From Lysinibacillus boronitolerans JCM 21713 = 10a = NBRC 103108 (GTDB lineage: Bacteria > Bacillota > Bacilli > Bacillales_A > Planococcaceae), in contig NZ_JPVR01000081.1 in the NCBI RefSeq assembly GCF_000772935.1, positions 186,001 through 250,000 of the forward strand: a stretch of 64,000 nt of DNA. The letters are read 5' to 3'. Below the pieces are notes generated by a model. It did not search any database. It had not been told where the DNA came from and saw only the letters and a list, made by a program, of their open reading frames with translations. Positions 9,070 through 17,785 of the stretch are shown here, piece by piece. The first letter of the stretch is position 1, and each line of letters begins with the position of its first letter. The translations under genes were made by a program, and so were the position numbers.

Positions 9070-10053
9070 TTATCGACCTTTCTCATCGCCCGTTGTTTTC
9101 ATAAATTCCATCGCCAGTTGATAGATTGCATCTGGCTGATAGAGATATATACTATGTGTCCCACTAACCTCTTTCACCTGTGCATTAGTGAATTGCTTTG
9201 CAAAGTCAGCATAATCCTGCCGATTTTGCTTCGTATATTTCGAATGTTTATTTTCTTCCGCAATCGCATCAATCAGTAAGATAGGCGTGTCTTGCGGCTT
9301 TTTGAGCTGTTCTGATTGTAAACTATTTTCGTAGACCTGCAACAGCTCATTTTGCATATCTTCATTAAAAAATTGCTTAAAGGACAACGCCTGATAGATT
9401 TCCTTTTCCTGTGCTGTTAAAAACGTCATTTGAAGTACTTGCGGATTATAGACCTGAGTTGGCAAAAGTCGATGTAAGCCGAGTTTAGTAGCGAGGTGCA
9501 TGCCTCTCACCATCCACCGATCGACTGTGCCCATTGGATGCTTTACATATTGGCTAGGTAAGCCGATGTCCAGAGCGATGATGCCCTTTACTTCCTCTGG
9601 GTATTTTTGCGCCCAGTAAATGGCCTCTAGCCCAGAAATGGAATGTGGCACAAGGACATAGGGCGGTTCAAGCCCACTTTGCAGAAGTGCCTCTCGAGTT
9701 TGCGCTAAAATCGTATCGATTCCTCTATCATCATGGGCTACGTCGCTATAGCCATAGCCAGCTCGATCCACTACTGCAATTTGATGATGCTGTGAAAACT
9801 GACGATACAGCCCTTTTAGCTCATATACGGGTGCTGCGATACCTGAGCCAGCCATAAAAACATATGTATCCTCGCCAGCCCCCTCCTGATAGACATGGAG
9901 ATTTTGACCCTCTACATTGTTTAATGTGCCGTTAGGTTGTAAAATAGCTGACTCCTTCTGTATTAAGCTATAGTGATAAATACAAACGATCACCATTCCA
10001 AGCACGATCAATGCCCCCATACAGACAATCATTTTCTTTGCTTTCTTTTTCAT
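9070..10053 (-). CDS. Membrane-anchored alpha/beta-hydrolase
   Basis: About 327 residues. An N-terminal membrane anchor (about residues 8-28 after a KKKAKK stretch) is followed by an alpha/beta-hydrolase domain. VDRAGYGYSD precedes the nucleophile elbow PHSISG, with the inner Ser as nucleophile, and GTHSIYLYQP supplies the catalytic His near the C-terminus. The start at 10053 is set by GAGGAG six bases upstream; an in-frame ATG at 10092 has no such site. It is the first gene of an operon with a response regulator and a kinase, so it may be linked to a surface or membrane signal. The substrate is unknown. Confidence 0.75.
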   Translation of the reverse strand: MKKKAKKMIVCMGALIVLGMVIVCIYHYSLIQKESAILQPNGTLNNVEGQNLHVYQEGAGEDTYVFMAGSGIAAPVYELKGLYRQFSQHHQIAVVDRAGYGYSDVAHDDRGIDTILAQTREALLQSGLEPPYVLVPHSISGLEAIYWAQKYPEEVKGIIALDIGLPSQYVKHPMGTVDRWMVRGMHLATKLGLHRLLPTQVYNPQVLQMTFLTAQEKEIYQALSFKQFFNEDMQNELLQVYENSLQSEQLKKPQDTPILLIDAIAEENKHSKYTKQNRQDYADFAKQFTNAQVKEVSGTHSIYLYQPDAIYQLAMEFMKTTGDEKGR

Positions 10054-10144
10054 ACGTATCTCCTCTTTTCGTTGATACTTGCAAGGATACACGGTAAAAA
10101 TAAATTTCTACTAAACTTTTGGAGAAAATAGATAAATTTCATAC

Positions 10145-10171
10145 AAAAAAGCTACCTACTAATAGGCAGCT
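10145..10171 (-). terminator. Rho-independent terminator
   Basis: Read on the minus strand, AGCTGCCTA / TAGGTAGCT form a hairpin with one bulge, followed by six T residues. It lies just after the DUF1801 gene and before the hydrolase operon. Confidence 0.8.
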
Positions 10172-10178
10172 CTCTTGA

Positions 10179-10598
10179 TTAAGCATCTGGATAGGTTTTT
10201 TGTAAAAAATCGATGGTTTGTTGGATAAGGGCTTTTAAAATGTCCTCATTCACATCAGCTAGCTTATTAATATAAACGCAGGCTTTTCCTGTTGTATGTT
10301 TACCAAACTGTTGTAATAGTTGCTCTCGGTCATCCCCTGGAGCAAAATATAAGCTAATTTTCGCTTTGCGAGGGGAATAGGCAGCTAGTGGGGCATCTCC
10401 TTCATGGCCTGTTTCATATTTGTAATGATATTTACCAAAGCCTATAATGCTCGGTCCCCACATTTTGGCTTCATAGCCTGTGACCTCTGTAAAAATATCC
10501 AATAATCGATAGGCGTCTTCTCGCTTTTTTGGATGTTCTACACTTTCAATAAATTCAATGACACTTACATCCGTTTCCTTGGTCTTTAATTCATACAT
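10179..10598 (-). CDS. DUF1801 domain protein (YdhG-like)
   Basis: 139 residues carrying a complete DUF1801 fold: IEFIESVEHPKKREDAYRLL at the N-terminus, GPSIIGFGKYHYKYETG in the middle and the basic, aromatic SPRKAKISLYFAPGDDRE. Homologues include the YdhG/frataxin-like group; no reaction is established for the bacterial members. Single-gene unit between the yfiBC-like pair and a terminator. Confidence 0.75.
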   Translation of the reverse strand: MYELKTKETDVSVIEFIESVEHPKKREDAYRLLDIFTEVTGYEAKMWGPSIIGFGKYHYKYETGHEGDAPLAAYSPRKAKISLYFAPGDDREQLLQQFGKHTTGKACVYINKLADVNEDILKALIQQTIDFLQKTYPDA

Positions 10599-10639
10599 GT
10601 CAATCCCTCGCCTTCTGGAAGATGTACCTTTATTATTCC

Positions 10640-12451
10640 CTATTCTACCTGCTCTAACAATAGCTTTTGTTGAAGATGACGATAGATCCCCTGCTGCTGC
10701 ATCAGCTCTCGATGATTACCCTGCTCGACAATTTCTCCCTGCTGAATCACGAGGATTTGATCGGCATTTTCGATTGTTTTCAGACGATGGGCAATGACAA
10801 AGCTTGTGCGTCCCTGCATTAAATGCTGTAAGCCTTTTTGAATATCGACCTCTGTTTGGGTATCCACGCTGGATGTCGCTTCATCCAAAATTAAAATATC
10901 TGCATTCTCTAGAATTGCACGGGCAATCGCGATAAGCTGACGCTGCCCCTGACTTAAATTGGCTCCACCTGCCTGCACGAGCGTTTCGTATTGCGCTGGT
11001 AAATATTTAATAAAATGATGGGCATTCGCAATTTTTGCCGCTTCCACAACCTCTTCATCGGTCGCATCTAGCTTTCCAAAGCGAATATTTTCACGAATCG
11101 TTCCCGAGAACAAATAGGTGTCCTGTAAAACCACACCGACTCTTTGACGAAGCGTTGCCATCTGATAGTGTTCAATATTATGCCCATCAATCAAAATCTC
11201 ACCTTGATCGACGTCATAAAAACGTGTTAATAAATTGATAATCGTTGTTTTGCCTGAGCCTGTTGGGCCAACAAGCGCAATGGTCTCTCCTGCCTTAGCA
11301 TGGAAGTCAATGTTTTTTAACACAGGCTTATTTGGCTCATAGCTAAATGATACTTGCTTGAAAACAACATCCCCCTTGAGCGATGTCGTCTTGATAGCAT
11401 TAGGCTTGTCGGCTACCTCTGAGGGTTCATCTAGTATCTCAAAAACACGCTCTGCCCCAGCAATAGCAGACTGGAAGGTGTTTAATAGATTAGATAGCTG
11501 ATTAAGCGGACGGAAAAATTGCCGTGTATAGGTCACAAAGGCGGCAATAATCCCCACTGTAACAATACTCTTCACTGCTAAAAAAGCACCTGTTCCGATG
11601 ACGACAGCAAGGCCTAAATTATTCATAAAGTTATTAATCGGACCTAGTAAGCCGGAGGTAATTTCTGCTCGTTGGGCAGAGTTTCGTAGACTTTCGTTTT
11701 GCTGATGGAACGTATCAATCGTTTGCTGCTCCTTGCCAAAAAGCGTTAGTACCTCCGCACCTGTAATCATTTCCTCAATGTAGCCGTTCAGCTTCCCAAG
11801 ATCTCGTTGTCGTGCTGCATAATTTCTACTGCTGCGTTTAATGATTTGCTTGGTTGTGTAAACGATCAGCGGAATAATAATCAATGTCACGATTGCTAAT
11901 TGCCAGCTTAATGTAAACATAGCGATACTGACACCAATTACAGTTAAAATGGACGACACGATTTGCGTAACACTTTGCGCAAGTGCGGTATTTAAATTAT
12001 CAATATCGTTGGTCACACGACTCATTAAATCCCCAAGTGCACGCTGATCAAAGAAGCGTAATGTCAGCGTCTGAAGCTTTTGAAATAGTTCCAGACGCAA
12101 TGTCCGAATGGTTTTCATTGCGACATGAATCATGACATAGGTTTGCAGCCATGTCAGAATAGATGCCACTGTAAAAATAACAGCTAACACAATACCTAAA
12201 CGAATCGTTCCATTAATATCTTTTTTCATAATGTAATCATCAATAATATGGCCGATCATATAGGGTCCTGCAAGGCTTAAAAAGGTCGAGGCAATGACAA
12301 AAAAGATAGAGAAAAACAGCCCTACTTTTTGTTGCTTGACATAATGCCATACACGTGACAATGTCTCCCTTTGATTTTTCGCCTTCTCAGCTGGTCCCCC
12401 CATACGCGGTCCACGTCCAAAATTCATTTGCTTAGGTTGACCTTGACTCAT
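10640..12451 (-). CDS. yfiC: Heterodimeric ABC multidrug exporter subunit, YfiC-like
   Basis: 603 residues: a six-helix exporter membrane domain (about 40-330) and a nucleotide-binding domain. Walker A is GPTGSGKTT near residue 395, and Walker B is ILILDEATSSVD with the catalytic Glu kept. The ABC signature reads LSQGQ instead of LSGGQ. Its partner gene upstream overlaps by 4 bp and has the opposite set of changes, so the pair forms one active and one degenerate ATP site. Lengths and order match Bacillus YfiB/YfiC. It should export drugs or lipophilic peptides at the plasma membrane. Confidence 0.85.
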   Translation of the reverse strand: MSQGQPKQMNFGRGPRMGGPAEKAKNQRETLSRVWHYVKQQKVGLFFSIFFVIASTFLSLAGPYMIGHIIDDYIMKKDINGTIRLGIVLAVIFTVASILTWLQTYVMIHVAMKTIRTLRLELFQKLQTLTLRFFDQRALGDLMSRVTNDIDNLNTALAQSVTQIVSSILTVIGVSIAMFTLSWQLAIVTLIIIPLIVYTTKQIIKRSSRNYAARQRDLGKLNGYIEEMITGAEVLTLFGKEQQTIDTFHQQNESLRNSAQRAEITSGLLGPINNFMNNLGLAVVIGTGAFLAVKSIVTVGIIAAFVTYTRQFFRPLNQLSNLLNTFQSAIAGAERVFEILDEPSEVADKPNAIKTTSLKGDVVFKQVSFSYEPNKPVLKNIDFHAKAGETIALVGPTGSGKTTIINLLTRFYDVDQGEILIDGHNIEHYQMATLRQRVGVVLQDTYLFSGTIRENIRFGKLDATDEEVVEAAKIANAHHFIKYLPAQYETLVQAGGANLSQGQRQLIAIARAILENADILILDEATSSVDTQTEVDIQKGLQHLMQGRTSFVIAHRLKTIENADQILVIQQGEIVEQGNHRELMQQQGIYRHLQQKLLLEQVE

Positions 12452-14181
12452 CCTTGTTCACCAGCCTTTTGCTGTGACGCATAAATTGCTTGATAATGCG
12501 CATTTGATTGTAGAAGCTGCTGATGGGTTCCTTGCCCAACAATGTCGCCATCCTCTAGTACCAAAATAACATCTGCCTGCTGTATGGAGGCAATTTTCGA
12601 CGCTACGATGAAGGTCGTTGTGTCTTGATAATAGGTGGCAATAGCTCGCTGCACATGTTGTTCCGATGCACTATCGAGCGCTGACGTTGTATCGTCCAGC
12701 ACCAAAATGGCAGGCTTTCGAATAAACGCACGACTTAATGCAAGGCGCTGCTTCTGTCCACCCGAAAGATTCGTAGCGCCCTGTGACAATTCATGCGCTA
12801 AGCCCTTTTCAAGTCGTTCTATAAATTCACTGGCACAGGCGGCCTCTAATGCCTGCTGTATGTCCTCAGCTGTCGCATCATCCTTGCCGAGGCGGATATT
12901 TTTTTCAATCGGTCCAGAGAACAATAATGCTTTTTGTGAAGTAAATCCGATATGCTCACGTAGGGTTGCGAGTGAGTAGGATGTTAGCGGTTTTCCATCT
13001 ATGCGGATTTCGCCACCAGTTGGATCAAATAAGCGAGGTAATAGCTTCACAAGCGTCGATTTACCACTACCTGTTTTCCCAATAATGCCGACCGTTTGCC
13101 CTGGCTTCACCGAAAATGAAATCTTTTTAAGGACATCCTCAGCTGTTTCATAGTAGCGATAGCTCACCTGATCAAAGTCAATGGCCCCTTTTATTGGATC
13201 TGTCAGCGCATGGTCCGCTTCCTTAACAGCAATGTCTTTGTTTAACACATCCACAATGCGCTCTCCTGAAGGCAAAGCTCGCGCTATTTGCATCAGCACC
13301 ATACTAGAGGACATCAGTCCATTTAAAATAATTGTTAAATAGTTGATAAATGCAAGAATAACGCCAACTTGCAGCGTACCCGCGTCTACCTTAATGGCTC
13401 CAAGCCAAAGCGCGGCTACAATCCCAAGATTGACAACAAACATCGTAAAGGGTACAAGCACGCCAACAATTTGCTCAGCTGTGATAAAGCGTTTCGTCAG
13501 CGCCTCATTTAATTCTCCAAACTGTGCCACCTGCTGTGTCTCACGGCGAAAGGCTTTAACCACACGAATACCCGCCAAATTTTCCTGTAGCTTCGTATTG
13601 ACCGCATCAATCGCCTCCTGAACACGACGATACAGCACACCCGAATACTTTGTGAAAAAGTACATTGCGATAATCAACAATGGCACGATAATGAGCAATA
13701 TGGAAAAAAGCTCACGTGCTGTCACAAACACAATAATCACTGCGCCGATAAAGAGCAATGGCCCACGCACAAAAATACGCAGCGTCATCATAAAGGCACG
13801 CTGAATACTTTCCACATCACTCGTTAAAATCGTAATCAGCTTCCCCGTTGTAAAAGCATCTCGCTCCTTGGCCGAGTAAGTCATCATCTTCTCATAAAGA
13901 GCCTGTCGAACATCCGACGCAAAATGAATCGCCGCCTTCGAGCTATAATACGAGCAACCAATTCCACCGATAAGTCCGAGCACTGCACTGCCAAGCATCC
14001 ACACAAACATCGTTAATACGTAGCGATTATCCCCATTGGCAATCCCCGTATCAATCATATGCTGCATGATGGTCGGCTGAATTAAATCCATCGTCACCTC
14101 CAGCACCATCAATAGCGGTGCAATCAAGGTGAAAAATTTATAAGGCCCCAAATACTGCCCTAATTGTCTAACTGCCTGCAT
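12448..14181 (-). CDS. yfiB: Heterodimeric ABC multidrug exporter subunit, YfiB-like
   Basis: 577 residues with an exporter-type membrane domain (about 15-310) and a C-terminal ATPase domain. Walker A is GKTGSGKST and the signature is canonical, LSGGQKQRLALSRA. Walker B reads ILVLDDTTSALD, with Asp where the catalytic Glu is expected. That change marks the non-hydrolysing site in heterodimeric exporters. First gene of a two-gene operon with yfiC. A promoter with a possible Fur-like site lies upstream. Confidence 0.85.
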   Translation of the reverse strand: MQAVRQLGQYLGPYKFFTLIAPLLMVLEVTMDLIQPTIMQHMIDTGIANGDNRYVLTMFVWMLGSAVLGLIGGIGCSYYSSKAAIHFASDVRQALYEKMMTYSAKERDAFTTGKLITILTSDVESIQRAFMMTLRIFVRGPLLFIGAVIIVFVTARELFSILLIIVPLLIIAMYFFTKYSGVLYRRVQEAIDAVNTKLQENLAGIRVVKAFRRETQQVAQFGELNEALTKRFITAEQIVGVLVPFTMFVVNLGIVAALWLGAIKVDAGTLQVGVILAFINYLTIILNGLMSSSMVLMQIARALPSGERIVDVLNKDIAVKEADHALTDPIKGAIDFDQVSYRYYETAEDVLKKISFSVKPGQTVGIIGKTGSGKSTLVKLLPRLFDPTGGEIRIDGKPLTSYSLATLREHIGFTSQKALLFSGPIEKNIRLGKDDATAEDIQQALEAACASEFIERLEKGLAHELSQGATNLSGGQKQRLALSRAFIRKPAILVLDDTTSALDSASEQHVQRAIATYYQDTTTFIVASKIASIQQADVILVLEDGDIVGQGTHQQLLQSNAHYQAIYASQQKAGEQG

Positions 14182-14220
14182 ACATTCGTCTCCGTTCTAT
14201 TTAAGTCCCATTCGTTCCTC

Positions 14221-14251
14221 ATTATAACTGAAAATCATTCCCATTTGGCAA
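14221..14251 (-). promoter_or_regulatory. Candidate promoter of the yfiBC pair with a Fur-like box
   Basis: On the minus strand TTGCCA (14251-14246) and TATAAT (14226-14221) are separated by 19 bp, somewhat long. The spacer contains a near-palindrome, read on plus as TGAAAATCATTCCCA (14229-14243). It matches 11 of the 14 defined positions of the Fur 7-1-7 consensus TGATAAT-N-ATTATCA. The promoter is moderately supported; the Fur assignment is weak. Confidence 0.35.
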
Positions 14252-14364
14252 CTAATTTTTCGGGTCTCGTAATATTATTGGAGTGGATTGATTGTGGTGT
14301 AGTGTCTTCATAAGGAGAAAAAATTTAATTTCTAAGCAGATTTTGGAGGGTGGTGACTTTTTAG

Positions 14365-14706
14365 AGCGAAGTTCCACTTCTTATGAGCGGCTTTCATTCG
14401 CTTTGGAGCGAGGTTGCCCTCCTTAAGAGCGAATTCCTTCCACTTTGGAGCGGGTTTGCCCTTCTTTGGAGCGGCTTCCTTCCACTTTGGAGCGGGTTTG
14501 CCCTTCTTTGGAGCGGCTTTCTTCCACTTTGGAGCGAGGTTGCCCTCCTTAAGAGCGAATTCTTTCCACTTTGGAGCGGGTTTGCCCTCCTTAAGAGCGA
14601 CTTTCTTCCACTTTGGAGCGGGTTTGCCCTCCTTAAGAGCGACTTCCTTCCACTTTGGAGCGGGTTTGCCCTTCTTTGGAGCGACTTCTTCACACTACAG
14701 AGCGGG
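14365..14706. repeat. Tandem array of 42-bp units (two 21-bp halves), GAGCG family
   Basis: About seven and a half copies of a 42-bp unit made of two related 21-bp halves, one centred on CACTTTGGAGCGGGTTTGCC and the other on CTTCTTTGGAGCG or TCCTTAAGAGCG. Because 21 and 42 are multiples of three, long frames stay open on both strands; they give low-complexity peptides and are not genes. It lies between the promoter region of yfiB and the end of the cobamide operon. A degenerate pair of the same motif lies at 1464-1495. Confidence 0.9.
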
Positions 14707-14869
14707 CCTTTTCCTTTACAAGCAACAGCAAGCTAATTTAGATTCAGCGTCATCCTGTTAATAAGTAAGAAACTACCCAGAGCAAGAATCATATCGAAGG
14801 AAAATAACACTCGCTCTGGATTATCTAGCCCTGTCCCAAGATGCGATCATTTGCTCAAAACAAGCCCCA

Positions 14870-15553
14870 TCACTTTACAGAAATTCGCAGCTTCTCAAAA
14901 TTTCGCAGGAAAATTTTTTGTGCCTGTGACTCATTGTCTGGAGCAATGCCGAGCAAAATGACCGTACAAGGGCCTGCTGATTTTGCACCATCAAGGGCGC
15001 ATTCCACATGTCGCTCTCCAAACAAACGGGCAAATTCTCCTTGTAGCCCTTTTGATCCGACTGGCCATACTTGCTGAATAATTTCTGCCTGCCACGCCTG
15101 AAAAATTGGCAGCAACTGCGCCACATCTTCAGGCTGTGCCAACACCTCTTCACCCACAAGCGGCAGGCCATAGGTGTACCAGCTAAGCTGATCGTGGTCA
15201 AATGCTCGACGCTGCTGGATTTCACCAAGCATGGTAATGGCTAAGCCTGACTGTAATGTGGGCATATTGGATTCCGTACTCCCTGAAATGGCTGGGCATG
15301 TAAGACCTGCCTCTGTAAACACTTGCTGAATACCTTTTTCATAGCGAGACCATGCAGCATCTCCAGAAAAATTCGCAAGTAGAACTTGGACAGGTAGTGC
15401 CTGTGCAGCAAGTTGTTCTAAAAAGGTCACACGTGCTGTCATATAGGCTGTCAGTTGATCGGGTGCTGACACAACATCTTGCGGTTTTTGTCCAATGGCT
15501 GCAGCATTATCCATTGTTGCAATGAACGTGCCCACTTTCATCGCATTTCTCAC
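14870..15553 (-). CDS. cblS: Probable alpha-ribazole kinase, CblS-like (PurM/AIRS-type N-terminal fold)
   Basis: 227 residues. TMDNAAAIGQKPQDVV near the N-terminus, VQVLLANFSGDAAW and ISGSTESNMPTLQSGLAI resemble the ATP-binding half of PurM-superfamily enzymes. I recall the same pattern from CblS-type alpha-ribazole kinases, which are longer, so this one may be a short form. It would phosphorylate salvaged alpha-ribazole for nucleotide-loop assembly. It overlaps the ECF S-component gene by 4 bp and is the last gene of the cobamide operon. Assignment rests on motifs and context. Confidence 0.55.
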   Translation of the reverse strand: MRNAMKVGTFIATMDNAAAIGQKPQDVVSAPDQLTAYMTARVTFLEQLAAQALPVQVLLANFSGDAAWSRYEKGIQQVFTEAGLTCPAISGSTESNMPTLQSGLAITMLGEIQQRRAFDHDQLSWYTYGLPLVGEEVLAQPEDVAQLLPIFQAWQAEIIQQVWPVGSKGLQGEFARLFGERHVECALDGAKSAGPCTVILLGIAPDNESQAQKIFLRNFEKLRISVK

Positions 15554-16044
15554 TGTACACGACCTTCCTTACGCACAAAAACCTTTGACAGAATGGGCAT
15601 AACTACCGCGACAATGATTAAATTGATCACCGTTGCCATCAGAATACTGCCTAAAGCACCCCAGAAGAATGCTGGACTAATAATAAAGTAAAATGGTAGT
15701 GGCGCTATAATACCGTTTAATACTAAGGCAACCGGCCATTTCCAAAAGTGCATGCCTTTTTTATGCATCATCCCGAAGACCCATACAACAATTAACATTT
15801 CCACCGCGATTATGATATGTAATGGCCCTAATGGGAAGCCAGACGTTAATGCCGTTATAAAATGACCGATCAATCCAGCAGCCCCCGCTAAGATGGGGGA
15901 TAGAAAGACAACACCTAAAAAGGCAGGAGCCGAATCCAGTGCAGCCGTTGAAATAAACGTTGGTACCTTAATCATTGCTCCTACTGCACAGATGGCCGCT
16001 ACCATTGCCGTCAAAATCCATTTCCTTAATTTTTGTCGTTCCAT
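15550..16044 (-). CDS. cblT: ECF transporter S component, CblT-like (alpha-ribazole uptake)
   Basis: 164 residues with five to six membrane helices. The stretch TAALDSAPAFLGVVFLSPIL is typical of energy-coupling-factor S components. In Listeria and Geobacillus the S component beside an alpha-ribazole kinase imports alpha-ribazole (CblT). Here it overlaps such a kinase-like gene and sits in an operon with CobU and CobS but no CobT, which supports the same role. The shared ECF ATPases and T component are not in this window. Confidence 0.65.
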   Translation of the reverse strand: MERQKLRKWILTAMVAAICAVGAMIKVPTFISTAALDSAPAFLGVVFLSPILAGAAGLIGHFITALTSGFPLGPLHIIIAVEMLIVVWVFGMMHKKGMHFWKWPVALVLNGIIAPLPFYFIISPAFFWGALGSILMATVINLIIVAVVMPILSKVFVRKEGRVQ

Positions 16045-16075
16045 ATCATTCCCTCTTTTCTGTTGAATGTCTTCT

Positions 16076-16468
16076 TTACTTCAATTGCTCAGCTATTCCA
16101 TACCAAATCCGTACAACCTGCTCCGCTTCCTTGAACAAAGCTTGGTATAAACGGCCACAGGTATCGCGTAGCTGTCGGGCTTGCTTATCCATTGGTACAA
16201 CACCACGCCCCATATCCGTTACAATAAGTGCAAGTGTACAATGCTGCTCAAGCTCTTGTAATGTTGCTAGCACCGTTTGTACGATTTGTTCATCTTCCTC
16301 CAAATCTTGTGTCACAAGCCAGTTTTCTAAGTTCTTCAGGACAAGGACATCACAGGCTGGCGCTACCTCAGGTAGTTCGTCCGCAATCATGACCACCTGT
16401 TGCTGTTTATATAAGCGCATCACATAGTCGGTTTTGCCGTTATAGGCACCTCCGATAAAGACATGCAT
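16076..16468 (-). CDS. CobU-like P-loop protein (second cobinamide kinase/guanylyltransferase homologue)
   Basis: 130 residues starting MHVFIGGAYNGKTDYV, a shortened P-loop (GGAYNGKT). It continues as a reduced CobU: VTDMGRGVVPMDKQARQLRD corresponds to the conserved region after the active site and RIWYGIAEQLK to the C-terminal helix. Full-length CobU is encoded four genes upstream, so this copy is probably specialised or regulatory. The start at 16468 is set by GGAGG in GGAGGAGGGAGCACG. It overlaps the upstream phosphatase gene by 49 bp. The reaction is uncertain. Confidence 0.55.
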   Translation of the reverse strand: MHVFIGGAYNGKTDYVMRLYKQQQVVMIADELPEVAPACDVLVLKNLENWLVTQDLEEDEQIVQTVLATLQELEQHCTLALIVTDMGRGVVPMDKQARQLRDTCGRLYQALFKEAEQVVRIWYGIAEQLK

Positions 16469-17016
16469 CGTGCTCCCTCCTCCCAAGCCTTTCTTGTAAA
16501 TGTTAAAACAAATTGTTTATCATGTGGCACCTGATAGGACCAAAATGGCTGTTCTGTTGGCGCAAACGCAACAAGTAAGGCACGAATGACCCCGCCATGA
16601 ACCACTAAATAATAGCTATCCTCATTTTTCGGTAAATAATGAAATCCATCTACAACACGTTTCATAAAAACATCGAATGCCTCACCCTGTGGAGGGGGTG
16701 TACGAATTGGATCATCTATCCATGCCCGATAGTGCGCATCCATTTTTAACTCCTCATAGGTTTTTCCTTCGAATGCACCAAAGTTCGTCTCTCGAAGGGA
16801 TGCCTCTGCCTGGTAGCTAGCATTGGGAAAATAATGAGCAGCCGTTTGTCGACAGCGCTGTAGATCACTGCCATATACCTTTTTAACCAATGCATCCACA
16901 ACAGCAAGCTTGGCTGTATCTGCTAATGGTGCGTCCGTCCACCCAAGATAACGCTTTTCAAGATTCTCTTTTGTAGGCGCATGCCGCATTAAGCACACAG
17001 TAACAATGTCACCCAT
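16420..17016 (-). CDS. Histidine phosphatase family protein (second CobC-like)
   Basis: 198 residues. The phosphohistidine motif is LMRHAPT (RHA instead of RHG). RCRQTAAHYF, RETNFGAFEGKTYEEL and the second catalytic His in VVHGGVIRALL complete the phosphoglycerate-mutase-like site. In this operon it would remove phosphate from alpha-ribazole phosphate or adenosylcobalamin phosphate, like CobC. The start is ATG at 17016 with GGAGG seven bases upstream; it overlaps cobS by 28 bp. Another CobC-like gene lies two genes upstream, so the pair may divide substrates. Confidence 0.7.
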   Translation of the reverse strand: MGDIVTVCLMRHAPTKENLEKRYLGWTDAPLADTAKLAVVDALVKKVYGSDLQRCRQTAAHYFPNASYQAEASLRETNFGAFEGKTYEELKMDAHYRAWIDDPIRTPPPQGEAFDVFMKRVVDGFHYLPKNEDSYYLVVHGGVIRALLVAFAPTEQPFWSYQVPHDKQFVLTFTRKAWEEGARCMSLSEVPITAKPTM

Positions 17017-17765
17017 AGCACAACCTCCATCCCTTCAATGGAGGCACCCAGTAAATCGCCAGATACCCCACCAAAATTACGCAACGTAAATTGTCGAAAA
17101 ATAAAAAGTGCAATGGCTAAAACGACGACTAAGACAACTGGAAGAAGAAAGAGCTGCGTGCTGATAAAAACGACCGTCATCGCCAATACGAGCGACAACA
17201 GCATGATCGCTTTCAATCGATTAGCATTCATATGAGACTTAAAAAAATAAGCAAGACCTTTTTCCTTTGAGCAATGGAGTGACATAAAATAAAAGCTCAT
17301 GCCAACCCTTGTTAAAAATGGGACGAATAGTACCATCCACAAGGCGAACCTTTGCTGCACAAAAAGCTCATGTAGAATAACAAACTTCCCCATTAATAAA
17401 AACACCACAGCCAATACTCCGAACGCTCCTACACGTGGGTCATCTAAAATCTCCAATCGTTTTTCTCGATCTCGATAGGAAAAGTAGGCATCGCCCATAT
17501 CAATAAAGCCGTCTAAGTGCAAACCTCCTGTCCATAAAGCAAATAGCCCTATCACAGTAAAAGCTAGCATCACTTCACTGCTTGCTGTCCACTGCATAAG
17601 ACTATAAAGCACGGCTGCCACCGTTGTGCCCATTAAAGCACCTATCCACGGTAAGCAAGCAAACATGCCTGTGATGGTGGACCTCGTTAATGGAAGCTCT
17701 TTATGTACTGGCAATACCGTAAAAAATTGAAATGCCAGTTGAAGGCTATGCCAAAAATTTTTCAT
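16989..17765 (-). CDS. cobS: Adenosylcobinamide-GDP ribazoletransferase CobS
   Basis: About 258 residues, an integral membrane protein with six to seven helices. The diagnostic stretch TGGLHLDGFIDMGDAYFS lies near residue 80 and RLEILDDPRVGAFG follows. CobS joins adenosylcobinamide-GDP to alpha-ribazole (or its phosphate), the last step of nucleotide-loop assembly. The start at 17765 is chosen because AAGGAAGGCAAGAGG lies before it; an ATG ten codons upstream would overlap cobU. Part of the ten-gene cobamide operon. Confidence 0.92.
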   Translation of the reverse strand: MKNFWHSLQLAFQFFTVLPVHKELPLTRSTITGMFACLPWIGALMGTTVAAVLYSLMQWTASSEVMLAFTVIGLFALWTGGLHLDGFIDMGDAYFSYRDREKRLEILDDPRVGAFGVLAVVFLLMGKFVILHELFVQQRFALWMVLFVPFLTRVGMSFYFMSLHCSKEKGLAYFFKSHMNANRLKAIMLLSLVLAMTVVFISTQLFLLPVVLVVVLAIALFIFRQFTLRNFGGVSGDLLGASIEGMEVVLWVTLLLCA

Positions 17766-17785
17766 CCTCTTGCCTTCCTTCTTGA

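Noticed and set aside
14383-14761. Long open frames on both strands in the GAGCG array
   Set aside because: The frames stay open only because units are 21 or 42 bp; products are low-complexity repeats with no ribosome binding site.
14776-14819. CCAGAGC / GCTCTGG inverted repeat as terminator of the cobamide operon
   Set aside because: The loop is about 30 nt and no T run follows on the minus strand; not convincing as an intrinsic terminator.
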